From assembly GCF_900101505.1 (NCBI RefSeq), contig NZ_FMZI01000017.1, positions 1 through 64,000 on the forward strand: 64,000 nt of DNA, given 5' to 3'. Each line of letters begins with the position of its first letter. Positions within the stretch are counted from its first letter, which is position 1. Shown in pieces: positions 34,455 through 42,182 of the stretch. The notes beneath the pieces were generated by a model. It made no database searches and was not told where the DNA came from. It saw nothing but the letters and a program-made list of their open reading frames with translations. The DNA comes from Antarctobacter albus (lineage in GTDB: Bacteria > Pseudomonadota > Alphaproteobacteria > Rhodobacterales > Rhodobacteraceae). Made by a program: the position numbers and the translations under genes.

Positions 34455-34949
34455 CCAACCCGCTTTTCAGCAAAATTCGAAAGCGCTTTGGCCGGAGTGC
34501 GTCAGCCATCCTGACATTCAAGCCGCCCTTTCTGCATCGCAGCGCAAATCCGGAAAAATGTCCAGCCACGACCCAAGGCCAGCTCCGCTCATGCTGCAAG
34601 GCAGCATGAAGACACGCCTGCCGCCCGCCCTTTGGCATCGCCACGCCTCCCCCGACCCCACGAAGCCCGCATGGGGACCGGGCAAGCCCTTGCCGGGGGG
34701 CCGCCGCTCGGGAAAATGCCCCGCCCGGACCGTCTTGTACAAAATGCTGATTTCCGCGTACGTTTTGTACGTTTTGTACAAACCGGCCCCGACCCGCTCG
34801 GTCCCCGGCCTCGCATGCGCCGCGCCCTGGCCAATCTTGAAAACCGGTTGCCCATCGCGAACCGCGTCCCGGCTTCTTCTTGGCAAAAATACCCCAACAC
34901 GCGCCGCAGGCGCGCCCGCGACATCTGCCGCAGGCGCGCCCGGCGGGGA
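34455..34949. other. Intergenic region between convergent holB and mrp, with repeats
   Basis: About 495 bases with no credible gene. It contains the TTTTGTAC-type repeat cluster at 34735-34781, then at ~34871-34895 a stretch (CTTCTTCTTGGCAAAAATA) like tails seen after other genes of this group, and a 16-base duplication (GCCGCAGGCGCGCCCG at 34903-34918 and 34927-34942) just before the mrp stop. Confidence 0.5.
34735..34781. repeat. Cluster of GTAC-centred repeats
   Basis: TTGTACAAAA (34735-34744) and TTTTGTACAA (34772-34781) form an inverted repeat. Between and overlapping the right arm is a tandem GTAC-GTTTT-GTAC-GTTTT-GTAC (34758-34779) with 9-base period. In total four GTAC palindromes lie in 47 bases. 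The location between two convergent gene ends argues against an ordinary promoter operator. Role unknown. Confidence 0.6.
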
Positions 34950-36014
34950 TCAGACGATCCCCCCCTGGATCAGACGCTCGGCAAGTTGCGCATAGGCCTG
35001 GGAAATCGGCCCGTCGCCCATCGCCACCGGGGTGCCTCCGTCGCCGCCCAGCCGCGTGTCCAGGTCGATCGGCAGTTGCGCCAGCAGCGGCACGCCGATC
35101 TCTTCCGCCTCGGCCACCACGCCGCCATGACCGAAGATGTGGCTGTCCTTGCCACAATGCGGACAGGTGAACACGGCCATGTTCTCGATCAGCCCCAGCA
35201 CCGGCGTTTTCAGCGTGGCAAAGGCGTCCAGAGCCTTGCGCGCGTCCAGCAGCGCCACGTCCTGCGGCGTCGACACCACGATGGCGCCCGCCACCTCGGA
35301 TTTCTGGCACAGCGACAGCTGCACGTCGCCCGTGCCCGGCGGCAGGTCGACAATCAGCACATCCTGCGTGCCCCAGTCCACCTGCATCAACATCTGCTGA
35401 AGTGCGCCCATCAACATCGGGCCACGCCAGACCACCGCCTTGTCCTCTGCCAGCATCGACCCGATGGACATGACGGTGACCCCATGCGCCTTGAGCGGAA
35501 TGATCGTCTTGCCGTCCGGGCTGGCCGGCTTGTCCGTCAGGCCGAACATGCGCGGCTGGCTGGGCCCGTGAATATCCGCATCCAGAAGGCCGACGCGCTT
35601 GCCCGCGCGCGCCAGCGCCACGGCCAGGTTGGCAGAGACGGTGGACTTGCCCACCCCGCCCTTGCCAGAGCCCACGGCGAGGATCGTCTTGACCCCTGCC
35701 GGTTTCATCACGCTGTCCTGCGGTTTCGGATGGCCGCCCATCTTCAGTTGTGGCGGCGCCTTGGATTCGGTCGGCGCGCTCAGCACCACGCTGGCCGAGG
35801 TCACCCCGGGCACCGCTTCGGTCGCCTTCTGCGCAATGGCGCGCAGCGGCTCCATCTGCCGTGCCAGTTCCGCGCTCGGCGCCTCGATGACAAAGCGCAC
35901 CACGCCGTTTTCGACGCGCAACGCTCGAATCATGTCTCTGGAAATCAGGTTTCCCCCATCCGGCAGATCAACCCGCTCCAGCGCCGCCTCGACCGCGTCC
36001 TTCATTTCCGACAT
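34950..36014 (-). CDS. apbC: Mrp/NBP35-family iron-sulfur carrier ATPase
   Basis: A 354-residue cytoplasmic P-loop ATPase that carries and delivers Fe-S clusters. An N-terminal MIP18/DUF59 domain (~1-80) is followed by the deviant Walker A 'VGSGKGGVGKSTVSANLAVA' (~114-133), 'DADIHGPSQPRMFG', 'MGALQQMLMQVDWG' and the cluster-binding CxxC in 'AVFTCPHCGKDSHIFG'. This is the full ApbC/Mrp layout. Convergent with holB, and divergent from the DUF1127 gene and sRNA array. Confidence 0.93.
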   Translation of the reverse strand: MSEMKDAVEAALERVDLPDGGNLISRDMIRALRVENGVVRFVIEAPSAELARQMEPLRAIAQKATEAVPGVTSASVVLSAPTESKAPPQLKMGGHPKPQDSVMKPAGVKTILAVGSGKGGVGKSTVSANLAVALARAGKRVGLLDADIHGPSQPRMFGLTDKPASPDGKTIIPLKAHGVTVMSIGSMLAEDKAVVWRGPMLMGALQQMLMQVDWGTQDVLIVDLPPGTGDVQLSLCQKSEVAGAIVVSTPQDVALLDARKALDAFATLKTPVLGLIENMAVFTCPHCGKDSHIFGHGGVVAEAEEIGVPLLAQLPIDLDTRLGGDGGTPVAMGDGPISQAYAQLAERLIQGGIV

Positions 36015-36135
36015 GTCTTACCCCGTGGTTTTGCCATTTTCAGTGGCGCTTCCCTTGCGTTAGCGCAACCTCAGATCATGCAGCTGCACAGCAATCAACC
36101 TTAACTGCCAAGAATTGAACAGTTTTCATATGCAC

Positions 36136-36152
36136 TTTCTGCATAGCAGAAA
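36136..36152 (+). promoter_or_regulatory. Perfect inverted repeat upstream of the DUF1127-sRNA locus
   Basis: TTTCTGC-ATA-GCAGAAA, 7-bp arms around a 3-base centre, lies ~87 bp before the DUF1127 start in the divergent gap (36015-36238) with mrp. It may be an operator or a hairpin in the 5' leader. In Rhodobacter sphaeroides the equivalent locus is driven by RpoHI/RpoHII; I could not assign a heat-shock-type promoter here with confidence. Confidence 0.4.
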
Positions 36153-36238
36153 TGACGCCGTGGCCATTGTGCAGTCGCAGCATTTGCCCCATCTTTGTCG
36201 CAACCAAGGCAACGCACAGACACTGAGGCACGGAAATA

Positions 36239-36457
36239 ATGGCACATGCAACGGCGAACATCACCAATGCCCAAAGCGGTTTGGGCGCCCGCATTTCCGG
36301 GCTGGTCGCAACCTTTCAGGCACGCCGCGCCCGCCGCCGGGTCTTTAAACAGACCTACGCAGAGCTGGCCTCGCTGAGCAACCGCGACTTGGCCGATCTG
36401 GGTCTGGCCCGCAGCGAAATCTCTCGCATCGCGTGGCAGGCCGCCAACGAGAACTAA
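36239..36457 (+). CDS. ccaF1: DUF1127 small RNA-binding protein, CcaF1-like
   Basis: A 72-residue basic protein with the DUF1127 (YjiS-like) domain: 'RRRVFKQTYAELASLSNRDL' and 'ADLGLARSEISRIAWQAAN', arginine-rich and amphipathic. In Rhodobacter sphaeroides the DUF1127 protein CcaF1 is encoded directly upstream of the CcsR sRNAs on one transcript, binds RNA and affects sRNA maturation and RNA turnover. The gene here is the same size and sits 11 bases before the first CTCCTCC hairpin, so orthology is very likely. It is presumably co-transcribed with the whole array down to the terminator at 37113-37144, with the sRNAs cut out by RNase E-like processing. Confidence 0.88.
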   Translation: MAHATANITNAQSGLGARISGLVATFQARRARRRVFKQTYAELASLSNRDLADLGLARSEISRIAWQAANEN

Positions 36458-36468
36458 GCCTTTCAGGC

Positions 36469-36561
36469 GGGACGCTCCTCCTCCCAGTCCCTCCTGTTCT
36501 GGTGCCGGCTCCACTCTCCTCCCTTTGGAGCCGGCACCCAAAAGTTTCGGGGCATGACCCC
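36469..36561 (+). ncRNA. CcsR-like sRNA unit 1
   Basis: Hairpin 1: GGGAC (36469-36473) with GTCCC (36487-36491), loop holding CTCCTCCTCCC. Hairpin 2: a 12-bp stem GGTGCCGGCTCC (36501-36512) with GGAGCCGGCACC (36527-36538), loop ACTCTCCTCCCTTT. A small hairpin GGGG-CATGA-CCCC (36549-36561) follows. This unit is the most diverged in its loops and begins 11 bases after the DUF1127 stop. Confidence 0.8.
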
Positions 36562-36570
36562 AACACCATA

Positions 36571-36664
36571 TGCGGGTCCTCCTCCCATTCGGCCCGCAGA
36601 CAGAGCGGCGACACCTCTCCTCCTCCCTGGTGTCGCCGCACGAAATTCAAGGGTCGCATGACCC
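36571..36664 (+). ncRNA. CcsR-like sRNA unit 2
   Basis: Hairpin 1: TGCGGG (36571-36576) with CCCGCA (36593-36598), loop TCCTCCTCCCATTCGG. Hairpin 2: 11-bp stem GCGGCGACACC (36605-36615) with GGTGTCGCCGC (36629-36639), loop TCTCCTCCTCCCT. Small hairpin GGGTC-GCAT-GACCC at 36651-36664. Confidence 0.82.
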
Positions 36665-36677
36665 GAACGTGATGTCG

Positions 36678-36770
36678 GATCCCTCTCCTCCTCCCTGGGA
36701 TCTCGCATATGCGGCGGTGCCTCTCCTCCTCCCTGGCACCGCCGCGCAAGAATTCAGGGCCAAACGGCCC
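36678..36770 (+). ncRNA. CcsR-like sRNA unit 3
   Basis: Hairpin 1: GATCCC (36678-36683) with GGGATC (36697-36702). Hairpin 2: GCGGCGGTGCC (36711-36721) with GGCACCGCCGC (36735-36745). Both loops are the standard TCTCCTCCTCCCT. Small hairpin GGGCC-AAAC-GGCCC at 36757-36770. Confidence 0.85.
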
Positions 36771-36782
36771 ACAGATATGTCT

Positions 36783-36875
36783 GGTCCCTCTCCTCCTCCC
36801 TGGGACCTTTCATACGCGGCGGCACCTCTCCTCCTCCCTGGTGCCGCCGCACCAGATTTCCGGGCCTCGCGGTCC
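36783..36875 (+). ncRNA. CcsR-like sRNA unit 4
   Basis: Hairpin 1: GGTCCC (36783-36788) with GGGACC (36802-36807). Hairpin 2: GCGGCGGCACC (36816-36826) with GGTGCCGCCGC (36840-36850). Both loops standard. Small hairpin GGGCC-TCGC-GGTCC at 36862-36875, which needs one G-U pair. Confidence 0.85.
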
Positions 36876-36888
36876 GAACAACATGTCG

Positions 36889-36981
36889 GGTCCCTCTCCT
36901 CCTCCCTGGGATCTTGCATAAGCGGCGGTGCCTCTCCTCCTCCCTGGCACCGCCGCATCAGAATTCCGGGTCGCGCGACCC
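36889..36981 (+). ncRNA. CcsR-like sRNA unit 5
   Basis: Hairpin 1: GGTCCC (36889-36894) with GGGATC (36908-36913), one mismatch or wobble at the base. Hairpin 2: GCGGCGGTGCC (36922-36932) with GGCACCGCCGC (36946-36956), identical to the strong stem of unit 3. Both loops standard. Small hairpin GGGTC-GCGC-GACCC at 36968-36981. Confidence 0.85.
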
Positions 36982-36994
36982 GATCAATTTGTCA

Positions 36995-37063
36995 GGCCCC
37001 TCTCCTCCTCCCTGGGGTCTTTCAATGGCAGCGGCGCCTCTCCTCCTCCCTGGCGCCGCTGCC
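36995..37063 (+). ncRNA. CcsR-like sRNA unit 6
   Basis: Hairpin 1: GGCCCC (36995-37000) with GGGGTC (37014-37019), using a G-U pair. Hairpin 2: a 12-bp stem GGCAGCGGCGCC (37027-37038) with GGCGCCGCTGCC (37052-37063). Both loops standard. No small hairpin follows; 11 bases later the last single hairpin begins. Confidence 0.84.
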
Positions 37064-37074
37064 CAAATCAGTTT

Positions 37075-37144
37075 CGGGGCCCCTCTCCTCCTCCCTGGGG
37101 TTCCGTAGCCTCAGCCCGCGATGCACTGCATCGCGGGCTTTTTT
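37075..37144 (+). ncRNA. Terminal CcsR-like half unit with its terminator
   Basis: A thirteenth hairpin, CGGGGCCCC (37075-37083) against GGGGTTCCG (37097-37105) with G-U pairs, carries the standard loop TCTCCTCCTCCCT. Instead of a second CTCCTCC hairpin it is followed by the intrinsic terminator, so the final RNA would have one motif loop and one terminator stem. Confidence 0.75.
37113..37144 (+). terminator. Intrinsic terminator of the sRNA array
   Basis: A 12-bp perfect stem AGCCCGCGATGC (37113-37124) with GCATCGCGGGCT (37128-37139), 3-base loop, then six T residues (37139-37144). It ends the DUF1127-sRNA transcript 137 bp before valS. Confidence 0.92.
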
Positions 37145-37167
37145 CTGCGCTTTGGTCCGCCCGTAGG

Positions 37168-37185
37168 ATGGGTGCTTGCACCCAT
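37168..37185. repeat. Short palindrome ATGGGTGC-TT-GCACCCAT
   Basis: A perfect 8-bp inverted repeat with a 2-base centre lies between the array terminator and valS. Similar GGGTG-CACCC intergenic palindromes are frequent in Rhodobacteraceae genomes, so it may be a dispersed repeat rather than a valS element. Confidence 0.5.
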
Positions 37186-37281
37186 AGCCCGCTCCGCCGG
37201 GAGCACGCGGCCACCGGCCCCCTTCCCCTTGGCGCGCCCTTGTCGTAGACCCACCGCCAACACTGGACGAGGACAAGACCC

Positions 37282-40200
37282 ATGCCGCTGGAAAAGAGCT
37301 TCAACGCCGCCGAGGCCGAACCGCGCCTCACCCAGAAATGGCTCGACACCGGCGCCTTCCGCGCCGGCGCCAATAAGAGCCGCGTCGAAAGCTTTACCAT
37401 CATGATCCCGCCGCCGAACGTGACCGGCGCGCTGCATGTGGGTCATGCCTTCAACAACACCCTGCAGGACATTCTGATCCGCTGGCACCGGATGCGCGGC
37501 TTCGACACGCTCTGGCAGCCCGGACAGGACCACGCCGGCATCGCCACGCAGCTGCAGGTCGAGAAGAAGCTGAAGGCCGAAAGCAACCTGCGCCGCACAG
37601 ACCTGACGCGGCAGGAATTCCTCGACAAGGTCTGGGAATGGAAGGGCCAGTACGGCGGCACCATCGTCAACCAGCTGAAACGGCTGGGCTGTTCCTGCGA
37701 CTGGGATCGCAACGCCTTTACGATGGCCGGCGCCCCTGGAGACCCCAAGACCGGGCATGAAAACAGCCCCAACTTCCACGACGCGGTCATCAAGGTCTTT
37801 GTCGACATGTACGACAAGGGACTGATCTATCGCGGCAAGCGGCTGGTCAACTGGGATCCGCATTTCGAAACCGCGATTTCCGATCTCGAGGTTGAGAACA
37901 TCGAGGTCGCGGGCCACATGTGGCACTTCAAGTACCCGCTCGCCGGTGGCGAAACCTACGAATATGTCGAGAAGGACGAGGACGGCAACGTTACCCTGCG
38001 CGAGATGCGCGACTATATCTCGATCGCCACCACGCGCCCCGAAACCATGCTGGGCGATGGCGCCGTCGCCGTGCACCCGGACGACGAGCGTTATGCCTCC
38101 ATCGTGGGCAAGCTCTGCGAGATCCCGGTCGGCCCAAAGGACCACCGCCGCCTGATTCCGATTATCACCGATGAATATCCCGATCCGGACTTTGGCTCCG
38201 GTGCGGTCAAGATCACCGGCGCGCATGACTTCAACGACTACCTGGTGGCCAAGCGCGGCGGCATCCCGATGTACCGTCTGATGGACACCCGCGGCCAGAT
38301 GCGCGCCGACGGCGAAGCCTATGCCAAGGCTGCTGAAATCGCCATGCAGGTGGCAGAGGGCGACCGCGCCCTGACCGAGGCCGAGGCGGATTCGATCAAC
38401 CTGGTCCCGGATCACCTGCGCGGTCTGGACCGCTTCGAAGCACGCGAAAAGGTCATCGCCGAGATCACCGCCGAAGGTCTGGCGGTCATGACCACCTCCG
38501 ACGATCCGCGCCTTGGGCCGAAACCCAAGCTGAAGAAAGGCGAGGAAGAACCGCCCGTCACGCAGGTGCCGCTGGTCGAGGCCAAGCCGATCATGCAGCC
38601 CTTCGGCGACCGTTCCAAGGTGGTCATCGAACCGATGCTGACCGACCAATGGTTCGTCGATGCGGAAAAGGTCGTCGGCCCGGCGCTGGACGCCGTGCGC
38701 AACGGCGACATCAAGATCATGCCCGAGAGCGGCGAGAAGACATATTATCACTGGCTGGAAAACATCGAGCCCTGGTGCATCAGCCGCCAGCTGTGGTGGG
38801 GGCATCAGATCCCGGTCTGGTACGGGCTCGACCTCTCCGCCAGGTCCGGCAAGCAATACGACCAGGAAAACGACGGCGTGCTCGACCTCGTCGAGATGCG
38901 CGAGCTTCTGGACGACCAGCGCCTGCTGATCGGTGAAGAACGCCACCACGCCGCGCATGATTTCGACGCCGTCCGCGCGAAATTCGAGGATGTCCTGGCG
39001 GGCCTGCCCACGCCATTGAACCACGCCCGCGTGATCGAGGTCGAGGACCGGAATACCGCCGTGCACCAGTTCGCCGAGGCCCTCGCCCAGTACGAGGCGA
39101 CGCAGGACCCGACGCAGCTTATCTACCCGGTCTGGCGCGAATCCGACGTGCTCGACACCTGGTTCTCCTCCGGTCTCTGGCCGATCGGCACGCTGGGTTG
39201 GCCCGAGGACACCGAGGAAATGCGCCGCTATTTCCCGACCTCGGTTCTGATCACCGGCTTCGACATCCTGTTCTTCTGGGTTGCCCGGATGATCATGATG
39301 CAATTGGCCGTCGTGGATCAAAAACCCTTCCACACCGTCTACCTGCACCAGCTCGTCCGCGACGAGAAGGGCAAGAAGATGTCCAAGACCACTGGCAACG
39401 TCATCGACCCGCTTGAAATCGTGGACGAATACGGCGCGGACGCGCTGCGCTTCACCAATGCGGCGATGGCCTCCATCGGTGGCGTGCTGAAACTCTCAGT
39501 CGACCGGATCGCAGGCTACCGCAACTTCGGCACCAAGCTCTGGAACGCGTGCCGCTTTGCCGAGATGAACCAGGTCTTTGACACGCACAAGTCCAGCTCC
39601 GACCCGGCATTTGCCCCCACGGCCCAGCAGACGGTCAACCGCTGGATCATCGGGGAAACCGCGCGTGTGCGGGAAACCGTTGATGCGGCCCTGACCGATT
39701 ACCGGTTCAACGACGCGGCCAACGCGCTTTACAGCTTTGTCTGGGGCAAGGTCTGCGACTGGTATGTCGAGTTCTCCAAGCCGCTTTTCGGCTCTGAGGA
39801 CGCTCAGGTGGTGGCCGAGACCCGCGCCACGATGGCCTGGGTTCTGGATCAATGCCTGATCATGCTGCACCCGGTCATGCCCTTCATCACCGAAGAGCTT
39901 TGGGACACGCTGGGCACGCGCGACGGCATGCTGGTTCACACCGACTGGCCGACCTATAGCGCCGCCAAGGTCAGCGATGCCAAGGCCGATGCGGAAATGT
40001 CCTGGGTGATCTCGCTGATCGAAGGCGTGCGCTCGGCCCGGTCGCAAATGCATGTACCGGCGGGGCTTTATGTGCCGATGCTGGTCAAGGGCATCGGCGC
40101 CGAGGAACAGGCCGCCTGGGACCGCAACCAGGCGCTGATCCTGAAACTGGCCCGGATCGAGGGGCTGACCTCGGTCGATGACTTCCCCAAGGGCTGCGTG

Positions 40201-40461
40201 ACGGTTCCCGTGGGCCAGGCCACCTTTGGCCTGCCCTTGGCCGACATCATCGACGTGGGCGAAGAAAAGGCCCGGCTGGAAAAATCGCTGGGCAAGCTCG
40301 CCAAGGAGATCGGTGGCCTGAAGGGTCGGCTGAACAACCCCAAGTTCGCCGAAAGCGCCCCGCCCGAGGTGGTCGAGGAAGCACAGGAAAACCTTGCCGC
40401 CCGGATGGGCGAAGAGGCCAAGCTGAAAGAGGCACTCGCCCGGCTGGCCGAAATCGGCTGA
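37282..40461 (+). CDS. valS: Valine--tRNA ligase
   Basis: A 1059-residue class Ia aminoacyl-tRNA synthetase. HIGH-type motif '[20 protein letters not shown]' (~38-57) and KMSKS-type '[17 protein letters not shown]'. The CP1 editing domain holds '[16 protein letters not shown]'. The anticodon-binding domain follows, and a C-terminal coiled coil ('[20 protein letters not shown]') is typical of ValS. Somewhat long for the family owing to an insert of ~100 residues between ~535 and 620 ('[20 protein letters not shown]' through '[16 protein letters not shown]'), known in alphaproteobacterial ValS. Confidence 0.97.
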   Translation: MPLEKSFNAAEAEPRLTQKWLDTGAFRAGANKSRVESFTIMIPPPNVTGALHVGHAFNNTLQDILIRWHRMRGFDTLWQPGQDHAGIATQLQVEKKLKAESNLRRTDLTRQEFLDKVWEWKGQYGGTIVNQLKRLGCSCDWDRNAFTMAGAPGDPKTGHENSPNFHDAVIKVFVDMYDKGLIYRGKRLVNWDPHFETAISDLEVENIEVAGHMWHFKYPLAGGETYEYVEKDEDGNVTLREMRDYISIATTRPETMLGDGAVAVHPDDERYASIVGKLCEIPVGPKDHRRLIPIITDEYPDPDFGSGAVKITGAHDFNDYLVAKRGGIPMYRLMDTRGQMRADGEAYAKAAEIAMQVAEGDRALTEAEADSINLVPDHLRGLDRFEAREKVIAEITAEGLAVMTTSDDPRLGPKPKLKKGEEEPPVTQVPLVEAKPIMQPFGDRSKVVIEPMLTDQWFVDAEKVVGPALDAVRNGDIKIMPESGEKTYYHWLENIEPWCISRQLWWGHQIPVWYGLDLSARSGKQYDQENDGVLDLVEMRELLDDQRLLIGEERHHAAHDFDAVRAKFEDVLAGLPTPLNHARVIEVEDRNTAVHQFAEALAQYEATQDPTQLIYPVWRESDVLDTWFSSGLWPIGTLGWPEDTEEMRRYFPTSVLITGFDILFFWVARMIMMQLAVVDQKPFHTVYLHQLVRDEKGKKMSKTTGNVIDPLEIVDEYGADALRFTNAAMASIGGVLKLSVDRIAGYRNFGTKLWNACRFAEMNQVFDTHKSSSDPAFAPTAQQTVNRWIIGETARVRETVDAALTDYRFNDAANALYSFVWGKVCDWYVEFSKPLFGSEDAQVVAETRATMAWVLDQCLIMLHPVMPFITEELWDTLGTRDGMLVHTDWPTYSAAKVSDAKADAEMSWVISLIEGVRSARSQMHVPAGLYVPMLVKGIGAEEQAAWDRNQALILKLARIEGLTSVDDFPKGCVTVPVGQATFGLPLADIIDVGEEKARLEKSLGKLAKEIGGLKGRLNNPKFAESAPPEVVEEAQENLAARMGEEAKLKEALARLAEIG

Positions 40462-40476
40462 ACCGGTTTGACCGCC

Positions 40477-40501
40477 GACCGGGCGCCTCCGGTGCCCGGT
40501 C
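40477..40501 (+). terminator. Probable terminator after valS
   Basis: GACCGGGC (40477-40484) pairs with GCCCGGTC (40494-40501) around a 9-base loop, starting 15 bases after the valS stop. A T-rich but interrupted stretch (TTCTTTGGTTTTCC) follows. Confidence 0.6.
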
Positions 40502-40592
40502 ACAGCTTCTTTGGTTTTCCAAATACCTCGGGGGAGTCGACCGCAGGGAGACGGGGGCAGAGCCCCCTCTCTTCCCCGCTGCCCGCGCGAAC

Positions 40593-42182
40593 CTAGAACA
40601 GCGCCTGCGTCATCCGGATCAGCGTCGGCCCGTCCGCCTCGAAGGCCGCCGTCACCGCCCGCTGCAGCCCGGCCAGGCTCGCCGGTTCCACCGCTCCTGC
40701 CCCATAGGCCCGGGCCAACGCCAGAAAATCCGGGTTGCGCGCCACAACCGCGTTGGGCTCGATCTGGGCGCTCACCATGTTCTCACGGATCTCGCCCAGT
40801 GCACCGTTGTCCCAGACCAGGATCGGCAGCGGCAGGCCCAGTTCCACCGCCGTCCCCAGTTCAGGCAGCGTGTATTGCAGTCCATAGTCCCCGAGGATCG
40901 CACAGGTCGGCAAACCGGGTCGGCCGACGGCGCCACCGATGGCAGCAGGCAGCGCATAGCCCAGAGTGCCGAAGCCGCTGGGATGATGCCAGTGACCGGG
41001 CCGGGGCATGTCCCAGACCTCCAGCGCGCCATAGGCAAACTGGGTCATGTCGGAATAGATCATCGCCTCTGCCGGCATGACCGCCTGCAGTGCCTCTGAC
41101 AGTTCCACCACGCCGGGCCGTTCCGCCCGGACCTGTGCCTTCCAGCGCGCCCGCGCCGCCGCCACCACTTCCGCGTCCCAGCACGGCGGACGGTCATCGT
41201 TGCGCGCCGGGATAGCGATGGTCATCGCCCGGATCAGCGCCGCGGCATCCCCGACAAGCCCAAGATCCCCGGCCCGCAAATCGGACAGGACCGCCGGATC
41301 CAGGTCCACCCGGATCATTCGCCCCGAATGACCCAGCTCGTCACGCCAGAGATCGACCTCGGACAGCTCCGTCCCCAGCGCGACCACCAGATCCGCTTGC
41401 GCGGCCACTTCCGCGCTTTCGGGCCGCGCCAGCGAACTGCCGAAGAACAGCGGCTGATCCGCCGGCACGATCCCCCGGCCTGCATAGGTGACAAAGCTGG
41501 CCGCCCCGGTCTGCTGCAACAGCTCCGGCACATGCGCCGCCCCCGAGACCGCACCGCCCCCAAAGATGAACAGCGGTTTTTCCGCCTCGCTCAGCGCGTC
41601 GATCACCGCGTAGATCTGGTCGTGGGTCAGATGCGGGCGCTCTGGCCGCAGAGGCGGTTCCGGGGCAGGCTCGGCCGGCGCGCCCAGGGCCGCGATCGGC
41701 ATGTGCAGGGCCTTGGGCCGGGGCCGCGCGCTGGCGAACTCGCCAAAGGCGCGGTCGATTAAGGCATAGACAGCCGCGGGCTTCCCCGCCTCCTCGGACC
41801 AGTCGCAGACCGTGGCCCCCGCCGCGCGCTGGTCGCGCATCTGGTGCAGCTGTCCCCGCCGGGCCGCCGTTTCGTCCAGGCAGGAGGCCAGCGCCAGCAC
41901 TGAAACGCTGTCGGAATAGGCCTGTCCCAGCGCCGTCATTGCGTTCAGGAACCCGGGGCCCGTGATCAGGTAGCAGACACCGGGCCGTCCGGTCGCCCGC
42001 GCATAGCCATCGGCCATGAACCCGGCGCCCTGCTCGTGACGGGCGAGGACATGGGTGATCCCGGCCTCCTCGATGCCACGATACATCTCGATGTTGTGCA
42101 CGCCGGGGATGCCGAAGATCACCTCGACCCCGCGCGCCTTGAGAGAATGGCTGACCTGTGCGCCAAGGGGTTTCGTCATCAT
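40593..42182 (-). CDS. Thiamine diphosphate enzyme, acetolactate synthase-like (AruI-type 2-oxoacid decarboxylase)
   Basis: A 529-residue enzyme of the acetolactate synthase/benzoylformate decarboxylase superfamily. N-terminal pyrimidine domain with 'GIPGVHNIEMYRGIEEAG', 'HVLARHEQGAGFMADGYARA' (catalytic Glu in 'RHEQ'). C-terminal pyrophosphate domain with the GDG-type motif as 'AILGDYGLQYTLPEL...NNG' variant 'WDNGALGEI'. The order and wording resemble proteins annotated as 5-guanidino-2-oxopentanoate decarboxylase (AruI, arginine transaminase pathway), but that substrate is not proven and no aruH-like transaminase is near. ATG 42182 or 42179; overlaps the trkH stop. Confidence 0.82.
   Translation of the reverse strand: MMTKPLGAQVSHSLKARGVEVIFGIPGVHNIEMYRGIEEAGITHVLARHEQGAGFMADGYARATGRPGVCYLITGPGFLNAMTALGQAYSDSVSVLALASCLDETAARRGQLHQMRDQRAAGATVCDWSEEAGKPAAVYALIDRAFGEFASARPRPKALHMPIAALGAPAEPAPEPPLRPERPHLTHDQIYAVIDALSEAEKPLFIFGGGAVSGAAHVPELLQQTGAASFVTYAGRGIVPADQPLFFGSSLARPESAEVAAQADLVVALGTELSEVDLWRDELGHSGRMIRVDLDPAVLSDLRAGDLGLVGDAAALIRAMTIAIPARNDDRPPCWDAEVVAAARARWKAQVRAERPGVVELSEALQAVMPAEAMIYSDMTQFAYGALEVWDMPRPGHWHHPSGFGTLGYALPAAIGGAVGRPGLPTCAILGDYGLQYTLPELGTAVELGLPLPILVWDNGALGEIRENMVSAQIEPNAVVARNPDFLALARAYGAGAVEPASLAGLQRAVTAAFEADGPTLIRMTQALF

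Larger units (their letters stand above)
36469..37105 (+). repeat. Expanded tandem array of CTCCTCC-loop hairpins (CcsR/cuckoo sRNA cluster)
   Basis: Thirteen stem-loops in ~640 bases, each exposing a pyrimidine loop with CTCCTCC(C). Ten of them have the identical 13-base loop TCTCCTCCTCCCT. Weak and strong stems alternate, giving six two-hairpin units plus a final single hairpin. Units 1-5 are each followed by a small GGG(T/C)C-type hairpin. Stem bases vary with compensating changes (GGTGCC/GGCACC, GGCACC/GGTGCC, GACACC/GGTGTC), which shows selection for RNA structure. R. sphaeroides has four such sRNAs (CcsR1-4) after ccaF1. The loop is complementary to the Shine-Dalgarno purine tract. Confidence 0.9.

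Noticed and set aside
34518-34886. A 122-codon minus-strand open frame between holB and mrp.
   Set aside because: It crosses the GTAC repeats, has no ribosome site and no recognisable protein.
36469-37105. The regular repeats look like a CRISPR array.
   Set aside because: The repeats are internally palindromic units of varying stem with conserved loop, the intervals are themselves structured and related, no cas genes are nearby, and the DUF1127 neighbour fits CcsR sRNAs.
36570-37166. A long open frame runs through the array and would give a Ser/Pro-rich protein.
   Set aside because: It is the translation of the CTCCTCC repeats; no ribosome site, and the bases follow RNA pairing, not codon rules.
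37111-39348. A 745-codon minus-strand open frame opposite valS.
   Set aside because: It mirrors valS codons in a GC-rich genome; the valS motifs are complete on the plus strand.
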